A stretch of DNA of 38,712 nt from positions 1 to 38,712 of the forward strand of contig DDRT01000012.1 of assembly GCA_002343185.1 (NCBI GenBank), in the 5' to 3' direction. Below, in pieces: positions 32,801 to 38,712 of the stretch. The notes under the pieces are model-generated. The model was not told the origin of the DNA, did no database searches, and saw nothing but the letters and a program-made list of their open reading frames with translations. Numbering within the stretch: position 1 is the stretch's first letter; the number at the start of each line of letters is the position of its first letter. A program made the position numbers and the translations under genes. The DNA comes from Deltaproteobacteria bacterium UBA2409 (GTDB lineage: Bacteria; Bdellovibrionota_C; UBA2361; DDRT01).

Positions 32801-32920
32801 CTTGCTAGAGAATTAACAAACTACCTTGCTAATGAGTTCAAGAAAGATTCTGAGGCTAGTATAAAAATCCTTGATACAGGAAAAGAGATATTTGTTAACA
32901 CCCAATTAATTGAAAACTGA
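29876..32920 (+). CDS. Highly divergent RelA/SpoT-homologue-like protein
   Basis: The 1,014-residue product follows an RSH order in degenerate form. Residues about 350-400 (LAFLTLVDQSLTRKLHHEAF, RSLKPSEYIETCMAV) resemble the helices linking RSH hydrolase and synthetase domains. About 410-560 looks like a synthetase: NEKRYASCFRKIL for the substrate-binding Lys/Arg strip, QEDLIRGMLIVNHDD for the D..R-I-I strand, and LTLEIQAMTQSFYDEKYNRG with the EIQ motif (Glu531-Gln533). About 642-700 is TGS-like (LKIRAGGNIADLYFAMAP to PLNYKLSPFETYII). About 905-985 is ACT-like (VKFKLIDKPGELHKILSHL). The N-terminal third is unrecognised, and no HD hydrolase motif is visible. If active it would make (p)ppGpp; several usual catalytic residues are hard to place, so a sensing role is possible. 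The start is GTG. Confidence 0.6.
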   Translation: MEILPEFHSRATDTRSRPSLWNLDNKYLVAFIEAWGLGGYDHANPICSLNFSNPLRLSGVDSKAFDLLAEITKDRCDTSTKGERRTYENFLRKVLGEGVEIQVVSNERWDVLLGTSGGTSPIPYSIFKGENKKPKLLVKDSCFNLPNRELREAGLKILISHIASDLVDVGARARSNIFRHDPWKANLNEILKDWSTGASFPPISQVEPSKVETPSKKIWKQPGIPVKDLIRLCQIRIEQEGYDSHVSEAATIFYLADESRIDLPQSTARSLALACEKLRAQEFFIPIPSECVYPNRIGMNIRDKFRDDLALIAEEYEVDPAELLFLHITLLRSELRAYELTGEILPSLPSLEAIELRELAFLTLVDQSLTRKLHHEAFRSLKPSEYIETCMAVRDGLLMTQTEADIFLKVFLGELLGRLNNLDSDCTIEAKGNEKRYASCFRKILRDSDSGSPTRESIQSQEDLIRGMLIVNHDDSEILSLVMEHIRDSIPDLVKGTSCKTRIESEHGTIGAINLKLIVPHPTGTGDLTLEIQAMTQSFYDEKYNRGAAHKPIHEMDHQSPGQIGRQSSHSVYKHGKWSEAAIAVFHDIPRSSVPRQEYLVTEPLLLGNSRDERVREYLKKARRFTHVRTVNASDSLLKSNNLGEILKIRAGGNIADLYFAMAPVLDCSLEAFGVSKKGEKEILPLNYKLSPFETYIIHPATYIYHSKDEVKEALDETTSLIGLLKSAPESHLKFRETKNRAEARLKEYGLDGKEHQIAERLGIFKKGSKRIPNDFYLAVIATYPERENRQHLEGKPGELILGKQYLEALSLTIFSPITAQRMKDKIQVESDEPIGLDEILKILEFAKAKQLSLVDASELTEQDGVFFGSLQFRGQDLESKLRDLAEEARKISRPRSSTIYVGHTSAEVKFKLIDKPGELHKILSHLKNEKCFEESFLTFRGAKVVDDNIVLLLGYSSSYGLRERQDDLELRLRTLARELTNYLANEFKKDSEASIKILDTGKEIFVNTQLIEN

Positions 32921-33016
32921 TTTAAGCAGTTGCCATAAATTTCTGGCCTGCTATTACTACAAAGTTTTTTAAAGTGTAACATTGATTGAAACAAAATTTG
33001 TTCGTAAGCTGAGCTT

Positions 33017-33520
33017 ATGTTTCGCCCACTAGCCCTTGCTGCTGCTTTAGCTCCGATGTCATTAGCTGATGCTCCGATTATAGATAGTTTAAGACCTGAA
33101 TTTCTCCCAAGTGTCCTTGAGGATCCAAGACTACATCACAAACTTGGATTTTCCAGAAGGGTATCTATTGACTCAACGGAGGTGTCACCGAGGGGAGATC
33201 TCCCCATCTCCGGCAGCTTTAAATATATGAGTGTATGGAACCTTTCAGATAATAAAAGTGCGATTGTAGGGACGCTCTCTGATGGGAATAATGCTCTACC
33301 AGCAGTATTTGTTGTCAATAAAAATGATCCCCTAGCACAGGATTTTAAACAAAATGTTTACGTTCTTGGCAACTTTGATCTTTGCCATCTAGATCCTGTT
33401 TTGCGCCCTTTTTTGCCTGACTCTTTGCTTAAGGCATTTAAGGGTCATGACTTTTTCCTGGCTTCAACACCTTCCTTAACTAATACACCTATTGCAACAA
33501 TCTTAAGCGAACCTAAGTAG
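33017..33520 (+). CDS. Secreted protein of unknown function (167 aa)
   Basis: The product has a signal peptide (MFRPLALAAALAPMSLADA, likely cleaved near ADA). The mature part of about 148 residues is unrecognised: a beta-rich core (GSFKYMSVWNLSDNKSAIVG, LPAVFVVNK, FKQNVYVLGNFDLCHLDP) and one Cys. No membrane segment or lipobox. It follows the RSH-like gene by 96 bases on the same strand and overlaps the converging nucleotidyltransferase gene by 18 bases at the 3' ends. Confidence 0.7.
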   Translation: MFRPLALAAALAPMSLADAPIIDSLRPEFLPSVLEDPRLHHKLGFSRRVSIDSTEVSPRGDLPISGSFKYMSVWNLSDNKSAIVGTLSDGNNALPAVFVVNKNDPLAQDFKQNVYVLGNFDLCHLDPVLRPFLPDSLLKAFKGHDFFLASTPSLTNTPIATILSEPK

Positions 33521-34156
33521 TTTTTCAGGCGTTCCAACATCAGCCCAAAATCTTTCTCCAATATCAACCCCTACTACTCTTTTCCCAGCATTAGCTGCTC
33601 TTAAAAAAGCATCAATAGTTGAGCCTGGAGATTCTAGGAACCTAAAAATCTCATCTGACAGAACCTGTACCCCACAAAATCCATATCGGTTCCCAGTGAC
33701 TCCATCATTACTCCATCCAGTAAGCTGCATTGAGTCATCGAACAATAATGCGCGTTTTGTCTCTCGTTTCATTACTGCTAAGGTTGCAAGATTTCTATTT
33801 TTTTGATGATCTTTATAAAGAGCTAAAAGATCGATTTCACTAAGAACATCTGCATTATGTAGAAAAAAATCTCCTTTAAGATAATCTTTTGCATTTAAGA
33901 GTCCCCCACCTGTTCCGAGTAACTCCTTTTCATATAAAACAACCGCGTCAATTTTTAGCCCATCAATATAAGCTTTTACTTTATCTCCAAAGTGATGTGA
34001 GTTAATAACAAAGCTTGTAACTCCAGCCTCTTTTAGTCTATCAATTACATGCTTAATTAAGGGCTTACCTTTTACCTCAACTAGGCATTTAGGCTTATCT
34101 TTAGTTATTTCACCAAGCCTTGAACCAACTCCTGCTGCAAGAATCATCGCCCTCAT
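33503..34156 (-). CDS. Sugar-1-phosphate nucleotidyltransferase (MurU-like)
   Basis: The 217-residue enzyme has the nucleotidyltransferase signature at the N-terminus (MILAAGVGSRLGEITKDKPK followed by CLVEVKGKPLI), the HHFGDKVKAYI region, a GTGGGLLNAKDYL loop and FFLHNADVLSEID for the metal-binding Asp. Its short length matches MurU, which makes UDP-N-acetylmuramic acid from the 1-phosphate during peptidoglycan recycling. The gene overlaps the stop of the kinase-RapZ gene (ATGA), as expected for an AmgK/MurU pair, but substrate is inferred from pairing and size only. Confidence 0.8.
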   Translation of the reverse strand: MRAMILAAGVGSRLGEITKDKPKCLVEVKGKPLIKHVIDRLKEAGVTSFVINSHHFGDKVKAYIDGLKIDAVVLYEKELLGTGGGLLNAKDYLKGDFFLHNADVLSEIDLLALYKDHQKNRNLATLAVMKRETKRALLFDDSMQLTGWSNDGVTGNRYGFCGVQVLSDEIFRFLESPGSTIDAFLRAANAGKRVVGVDIGERFWADVGTPEKLLRFA

Positions 34157-35568
34157 GAGAGCCCTAGGTAAGGAAGTTGGGTGTGGTTTACTTCAGCTTT
34201 ATAACCCTTATCTTCTAGATATTTAGATAGTCTTTCAGAAAAGTATACACTTCTATGCTGTCCTCCAGTACATCCAAAACTAACCATCAGACTTGAAAAT
34301 CCTCTTGCCTGGTAGTTTGCAGCTGTCATTTCAACCATTCTTCTAACACTTTCAAAGAACTCTTCAACATCTGCCTTTCCATCTAAAAACTCCCTAACTT
34401 CTGAGCCAGTTCCAGTTAAGTTTTTAAATTCCAAACGGCGCCCTGGGTTTGGGATTGCTCTACAATCAAATACAAAACCTCCCCCATTCCCTGAGGGATC
34501 TTCCGGAACCTTTCCATTTCGATATGAAAAACTGCTTATATGAACTACTAGTGGTTTATTCATCTTCTCCTCAAAAAGCGTTCCTTTTTTGAAACGTTCA
34601 ACTATCTCTTCACAGATTCTTAATAACTGATCAGGAAGCTCAGCCTGCTTAATACAACTCTCAAGATTCTCTATCGCTGGAGGGATACTTTGCTTAAAAT
34701 AATCCTTTCCGCCTTTTAATCCCAAAGCTCCATATGTACCCAAAACTTGGGCTATTCTTAAAAATAAAATTTTTGGGAATGATTCTGGATATATCTCATA
34801 TCCTTTCTTTCTAGCTTCAGAAGCATAGAAATCAAAAAGTTCCCACTTTTTACTGAATGGAAGCTTTGCTTTCGCCTGATAAAGAAAACTTGCGACATCA
34901 TAAAGCGGGGGGCCAATTCTTCCACCTTGAAAGTCAATATAATAAAGCTCTCCTTCATTTATCATTATATTTCTGGCTTGAAAGTCCCTGTACATAAAAA
35001 CTGATGATTCAGGTTGAGGTATTGAACCAGCAAAATCATGAAACACATCATCTAGTTTAGGCACCGTGATATTAGTTTGACTTAAGAATTCTCTAGCAAA
35101 ATACTGAAGATCTAAAACCATGGAGGCTACAGAAAATTCCCTGAATGGGTAGGCATCTTCAAAGTTAATAAACTTTCCACACTCAAACTGAATTTTTAAT
35201 AGATCTTTCAGAGCTTTTTGATAAACCTCTGTAGCTTTATCTGAAAAATCTTCTCCACGGTTTTTCTCAAGCCAATCAAATAAAGTGACATCTCCTAGAT
35301 CTGTTACAAGATATGAATCTAAACTTTTGGCTAATCCAAGAACCTGTGGAACATTTATCCCACAATCAGAAAATGTCTCGGAGAAACTGACAAACGCTTT
35401 AGTTTCAAGCGGGTTTGGTGAGATTACTCCTATTGCAGAACGTCCAGCAGCATAAACTCGGTACATTCTTCTGGTTGAAGCATGTGCCGGAATGGGAGAA
35501 AGCCTGGTAATCTCAACCCCAAGAAATTCTTGCACTAATTTGGTTAGAATTTCTTTATCATCAGCCAC
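34153..35568 (-). CDS. Fusion of an AmgK-like sugar kinase with a RapZ C-terminal domain
   Basis: Residues about 1-330 form an aminoglycoside-phosphotransferase-type kinase: YLVTDLGDVTLFDWLEKN for the hinge, VFMYRDFQARNIMIN for the catalytic Asp/Asn and YYIDFQGGRIGPPLYDVASF for the metal Asp. AmgK members phosphorylate N-acetylmuramate or N-acetylglucosamine at C1. Residues about 335-471 are the RapZ C-terminal domain: LVVHISSFSYRNGKVPEDPS, FVFDCRAIPNPGRR, and SFGCTGGQHRSVYFSERL (Cys433 to Ser440). In E. coli RapZ that domain senses glucosamine-6-phosphate and binds the sRNA GlmZ; the N-terminal P-loop kinase-like half of RapZ is missing here. The MurU-like gene is coupled. The start is GTG. 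The fusion would link wall-sugar salvage to amino-sugar sensing. Confidence 0.85.
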   Translation of the reverse strand: MADDKEILTKLVQEFLGVEITRLSPIPAHASTRRMYRVYAAGRSAIGVISPNPLETKAFVSFSETFSDCGINVPQVLGLAKSLDSYLVTDLGDVTLFDWLEKNRGEDFSDKATEVYQKALKDLLKIQFECGKFINFEDAYPFREFSVASMVLDLQYFAREFLSQTNITVPKLDDVFHDFAGSIPQPESSVFMYRDFQARNIMINEGELYYIDFQGGRIGPPLYDVASFLYQAKAKLPFSKKWELFDFYASEARKKGYEIYPESFPKILFLRIAQVLGTYGALGLKGGKDYFKQSIPPAIENLESCIKQAELPDQLLRICEEIVERFKKGTLFEEKMNKPLVVHISSFSYRNGKVPEDPSGNGGGFVFDCRAIPNPGRRLEFKNLTGTGSEVREFLDGKADVEEFFESVRRMVEMTAANYQARGFSSLMVSFGCTGGQHRSVYFSERLSKYLEDKGYKAEVNHTQLPYLGLS

Positions 35569-35647
35569 AAAACAAATCTAACATATTGATTTCGCTTAGA
35601 AAATATTAAGTCTGCTGCGTTTTTCCGTATTCAAGCATCTAAATCAT

Positions 35648-36652
35648 GTGGCCAGACGTGAATTATCCTCTACGGAGAAGGCAGCTCTTACCCTTTTAAC
35701 TCTTGGTAAAGAGACCGCCTCAAGTGTAATCCAACACCTTAACGAAAATGAGGTGAAGAGGATCAGCCGTGCCTTTCTATCTGTTTCAGAGCTTGATCGT
35801 GAAACGCAGCTCGAAATAGCCAAAGAATTTAGAAACATGATGAAGTCTGGTGAGACCGTTCTAATTGACGGACGGGAATTTGCCAAAGATGTAATTTCTG
35901 GCGCCTTTGGGGAGCAAGAGGGAGAAGGACTTCTTGAGTATATTACCGGATCAAGAAAAGAGCCTATCTCCGCGATTGTTGCTGATATTCCTGAGAAGAT
36001 TATTACAGCTTTTGTTAGTGCAGAGCACCCTCAAACAGTTGCATTCCTGATGACAAAAATGAATCCGGATCAAGCTGCAATGATCCTTCAAACTCTTAAT
36101 GAAGAAGCACAAACAGATGTGCTACTTAGAATTGCAAATTTAAACAACGTTAAAGCTGATGTAATTGATGAAGTAAGAGAGGTTCTTAGAACTCAACTTC
36201 GTGGTAGTGGTCTTTCGGATGAAGAGCAGATCGGTGGTCCTAAATCAGCTGCCAATATTCTTAACTTCTTTGAAAGGACAAATGAAGAAAGGGTTCTTAC
36301 GGAAATTGAAGAGATGTATCCAGATCTTGCTGAACAGATCCGTAACCTCATGTTTACTTTCGAAGATGTCAAGAAAATCGACGATAAGGGTATTCAAACC
36401 ATTCTTAAAGAAGTTCCGAGAGATCAACTTGTACTATCCCTTAAAACTGCTTCACAAGAGCTCAGGGATCTACTATTTAGAAACGTCTCTCAACGTGCTG
36501 CCCAGATGATACAGGATGATCTTGGCGCATTAGGTCCAGTAAAAGTTAAAGATGTCGAAAAAGCCCAGCAGGGAATAGTTGATATCGTCCGAAGACTTGA
36601 AGCAGAGGGTAAGATCGCCACTGGTGGTGGTGCGGATGAAGCTTTTGTGTAG
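35648..36652 (+). CDS. fliG: Flagellar motor switch protein FliG
   Basis: FliG sits on the cytoplasmic face of the MS ring, binds FliF, FliM and the MotA stator and generates torque. The 334-residue product has the three domains: N-terminal (STEKAALTLLTLGKETASSV), middle with the family EHPQT motif (SAEHPQTVAFLMTKMNPDQA), and C-terminal with the charged torque helix (LMFTFEDVKKIDDKGIQTIL and RDQLVLSLKTASQELRDLLF). Length is typical. The start is GTG 35648. The gene stands alone: no fliF, fliH or fliI is next to it, although these usually flank fliG. A stem-loop follows the stop. Confidence 0.96.
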   Translation: MARRELSSTEKAALTLLTLGKETASSVIQHLNENEVKRISRAFLSVSELDRETQLEIAKEFRNMMKSGETVLIDGREFAKDVISGAFGEQEGEGLLEYITGSRKEPISAIVADIPEKIITAFVSAEHPQTVAFLMTKMNPDQAAMILQTLNEEAQTDVLLRIANLNNVKADVIDEVREVLRTQLRGSGLSDEEQIGGPKSAANILNFFERTNEERVLTEIEEMYPDLAEQIRNLMFTFEDVKKIDDKGIQTILKEVPRDQLVLSLKTASQELRDLLFRNVSQRAAQMIQDDLGALGPVKVKDVEKAQQGIVDIVRRLEAEGKIATGGGADEAFV

Positions 36653-36664
36653 AATTACTTGCCT

Positions 36665-36686
36665 GGTCAGGCCTCCTGGCCTGACC
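36665..36686. terminator. GGTCAGGCC stem-loop after fliG
   Basis: GGTCAGGCC TCCT GGCCTGACC is a perfect 9-base stem with a 4-base loop, 13 bases after the fliG stop. No T-run follows on the plus strand. The same GGTCAGG core occurs in the stem after rsmD (28490) and near 38554, so it belongs to a repeated hairpin family that may serve as a terminator. Confidence 0.45.
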
Positions 36687-36767
36687 CCCAAGAAAAAAAT
36701 ACAAGCTCTTTTAACCAGACTTCCCTCCCACACGACATAATCAAAACTTTATGTTAAACCCAAAGAT

Positions 36768-37751
36768 GTGATTGAGGCAGTTAATTTAGGAAAATCTTTC
36801 AAAATTCATAAAAAGGACCCTGGCTTTTGGGGATCGGTTAAATCGCTATTTTTTAGAAAATGGGAGCTAAAAGAAGCACTTAAAACAGTGTCATTTAAGA
36901 TTAATGAGGGTGAATTAGTTGGACTTGTTGGTGCAAACGGTGCAGGAAAAACCACAATTGTTAAACTTCTTGCAGGAATTATTCATCCATCAACAGGAAC
37001 AGCCAGTGTTCTAGGGTTTAAACCATGGGAGAGAAAAAACGAGTTTAGAAAACAGATAGGCCTTTTGATGGGACAAAAAGCACAGCTTTGGTGGGATCTT
37101 ACCGGCGCTGATTGTTTCTTACTTCTTAGAGAGATCTATCAGTTAGATTCTAAACTTTATAAAGATAATCTTTCAGAACTTGTAGAAACTCTAAACGTTA
37201 GTTCACTTTTAGACATTCAGATTAGAAGGCTTTCTCTAGGCGAAAGAATGAAGATGGAGCTTATTGCTTCTCTTCTTCATAGGCCGAAAGTTTTATTTTT
37301 AGATGAGCCAACTCTTGGGCTGGATCTAACTGCTCAACGTGCTATTAGAAAATTTCTACTCGATTATGTAGCAAAGTATAAGCCAGCTGTATTACTAACC
37401 TCTCATTATATGCAAGATATTGAAGAGCTTTGCGATAGAATAATAATAATCCGGGAGGGGAGTTTTGTTTATGATGGGCCTCTTTCAGCGGTTCTTTCTA
37501 CCTATGCTCCTGATAAATTAATCTCTCTAACCTCAAAAGATCCTTCGTCTCTTCAGCAAAAATTAAGCGCCTGTGCATATAAACTTGACTCAACAGAAAC
37601 TGGTGCAAAAATTCATGTGCCTAGAACACAAGTAAATTCATTTCTTGCCTCAGTACTTCCTCAAATTGATGTAGATGACATAACAATTGAAGAAGAGGAG
37701 ATAGGCTCAATCATAGAATCGATTATGACTAAAGGTCTTCATGCTGCTTAG
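36768..37751 (+). CDS. ABC exporter ATP-binding protein
   Basis: The 327-residue ATPase has Walker A GLVGANGAGKTTIVKLL (Lys61), a Q-loop IGLLMGQKAQLWWDL, the signature RLSLGERMKMEL, Walker B VLFLDEPTLGLD and the switch LLTSHYMQDIEELCDR. It belongs to the ABC-2 exporter type (YadG/NatA-like; KxLxLW and FGVVFGQ-type relatives) that pairs with DUF990-like permeases. A C-terminal extension of about 90 residues beyond the ATPase core is usual in this group. The start is GTG. The permease gene overlaps its 3' end by 11 bases, so the two form one transporter; the substrate is unknown. Confidence 0.93.
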   Translation: MIEAVNLGKSFKIHKKDPGFWGSVKSLFFRKWELKEALKTVSFKINEGELVGLVGANGAGKTTIVKLLAGIIHPSTGTASVLGFKPWERKNEFRKQIGLLMGQKAQLWWDLTGADCFLLLREIYQLDSKLYKDNLSELVETLNVSSLLDIQIRRLSLGERMKMELIASLLHRPKVLFLDEPTLGLDLTAQRAIRKFLLDYVAKYKPAVLLTSHYMQDIEELCDRIIIIREGSFVYDGPLSAVLSTYAPDKLISLTSKDPSSLQQKLSACAYKLDSTETGAKIHVPRTQVNSFLASVLPQIDVDDITIEEEEIGSIIESIMTKGLHAA

Positions 37752-38529
37752 TGCTATCGGAATTGAAATGAAGAAACGTGCTGCATATGTAGCAAGTTTT
37801 TGGCTAAAAATGATAGTTCCACCAGCTGCGCAGATTTTTGTTGCATATTTTCTTTGGAGTGCAATTTACGAGACACAAAACGTTACTGAGATCGGTGGTA
37901 TAAACTTTTCTCAGATGATCTTCTACTATGTGCTAGTCTCATGTGTTTATCAGATGACAAGACCAGATATGGGTATGATTCTACGAGAGATATATGAAGG
38001 TTCTCTTACTAAGTTTCTCATTTACCCAACCTCATTTTTTGCTTTCAAATTTGCTGCTCACCTAGCACATATGATTCTAATATTTCTTCAACTGCTAGTG
38101 GCTGTTGGGATCTATCTATTTTTCTTTGACTTATCGACTCCTATAAGCGCTGTTAACATCGGTCTAGGACTAATATCTTTAGTTATTGCTGGATTTTTAT
38201 TTTTTATAATGATGGCCTCTTTAGAGCTCTTAAGTTTTTGGTTTGAAAGTGCCTGGGCACTTTGTATCATGCTTGATTTTGTAATTGGGCTTTTTGGTGG
38301 AAGGATTCTTCCTTTGGAGCTTTTTCCTGTTTGGCTAAAAGATGTCAATGAGTATCTTCCATTTAGATATCTTGTTTCTTTTCCTGTAGAGGTTATTCAA
38401 GGAACCCTGTCTAGTCAGGCTTTAATCTTTGGCTTTGGAATCTCTTTATTCTGGTGTTTTGTTATCACTCTAATTGCCCATGCTGTTTGGGATAGAGGGT
38501 CATATCAATACACTGGGACTGGGATGTGA
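37741..38529 (+). CDS. ABC-2 type exporter permease
   Basis: The 262-residue inner-membrane protein has six hydrophobic segments and an ABC-2 layout: an N-terminal amphipathic start (IGIEMKKRAAYVASFWLKMI), the MILREIYEGSLTKFLIYPTSF coupling region, a GGRILPLELFPVWLKDVNEYLPFRYLVSFPVEV stretch seen in DUF990-like permeases (shown here in parts: GGRILPLELFPVW, LPFRYLVSFPVEV), and a last helix. Such systems often have two different permeases; a second gene is not present before the window ends, where a dispersed repeat begins. It is coupled to the ATPase gene by overlap. Confidence 0.9.
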   Translation: MLLSAIGIEMKKRAAYVASFWLKMIVPPAAQIFVAYFLWSAIYETQNVTEIGGINFSQMIFYYVLVSCVYQMTRPDMGMILREIYEGSLTKFLIYPTSFFAFKFAAHLAHMILIFLQLLVAVGIYLFFFDLSTPISAVNIGLGLISLVIAGFLFFIMMASLELLSFWFESAWALCIMLDFVIGLFGGRILPLELFPVWLKDVNEYLPFRYLVSFPVEVIQGTLSSQALIFGFGISLFWCFVITLIAHAVWDRGSYQYTGTGM

Positions 38530-38712
38530 GGTTTGCTAGTTCTTTTGACTCGGGGGTCAGGCTTCCCGCGGGGGCCAATGCCACTTACATTCAATTCTAA
38601 ATTATCAGTGCTTGAGAACTAATTTTTGAACACAGAGTGCTCAGAGTTTCACAGAGTTATCCAAAACAAACTACTCTGCGTAACTCTGAGACCTCTGCGT
38701 CCTTAAGTTTTA
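38530..38712. repeat. Right-edge intergenic region with dispersed repeat, copy 2
   Basis: From 38623 to the end is the second copy of the ACACAGAG-type element also seen at 18212-18286: TTTTTGAACACAGAG, CTCAGAGTTT, CACAGAGTTA, CTACTCTGCGTAACTCTG and CTCTGCGT, with arms able to fold on each other. It may continue past the edge. Before it, GGGGTCAGGC near 38552-38561 is another member of the GGTCAGG family. No gene is visible. Confidence 0.65.

Overview
The window reads as ordinary chromosome of a low-GC, flagellated, probably diderm bacterium. I see no rRNA or tRNA genes, CRISPR array, transposase or phage genes. Evidence for motility is a flagellin, FliG and a small YjfB-like protein. Evidence for an outer membrane is only indirect: a SmpA/BamE-like exported protein and an AmgK/MurU-like cell-wall sugar salvage pair. 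Flagellar genes and a lone nuoA are scattered rather than clustered. Starts are often GTG or TTG, and clear Shine-Dalgarno sites are rare. I cannot assign a phylum. The RsmD carries an APPQ motif that I recall from cyanobacterial-type RsmD, so a non-photosynthetic relative of Cyanobacteria is one possibility, no more than that.

Layout: (1) 1-5.2 kb holds the edge of a divergent gene, a secreted glycoside-hydrolase-like protein, a chimeric flagellin with a complete seven-repeat FG-GAP/VCBS beta-propeller in its variable region, and a kinase-fold-like gene overlapping the flagellin stop codon. (2) 5.2-10 kb has housekeeping genes: a Ca2+/Na+ antiporter, TrmO, ComF, MazG and a DASS symporter, with a strongly structured intergenic segment between comF and mazG. 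(3) 10-16.6 kb is poorly characterised: a 59-aa YjfB-like motility protein, a structured or remnant segment, a large helical protein, a divergent membrane MutS-like ATPase, a stand-alone EAL protein with an operator-like promoter, and a DUF1826 protein. (4) 16.6-22.5 kb has a solitary nuoA, a PLP decarboxylase, a transmembrane Ser/Thr kinase translationally coupled to two exported proteins, an RluA-type pseudouridine synthase and a SmpA-like protein. (5) 22.5-28.6 kb is a lipoate/2-oxoacid dehydrogenase cluster (lpdA, lipB, fused E1 alpha-beta, E2) followed by rsmD and composite palindromic repeats. (6) 28.6-33.5 kb has unknown genes, an RG-rich protein and a very divergent RelA/SpoT-like protein of about 1,014 aa. 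(7) 33.5-38.7 kb has a nucleotidyltransferase and a kinase-RapZ fusion, fliG, an ABC-2 exporter pair and a dispersed repeat.

The best candidate for something undescribed is the flagellin/beta-propeller chimera with its coupled kinase-like gene. If it is expressed, the filament surface would carry thousands of Ca2+-binding propellers. Next in interest are the divergent RSH protein, the MutS-like/helical-protein divergent pair, the kinase with two exported partners, and a palindromic repeat that enters coding sequence and supplies the lipB stop codon.
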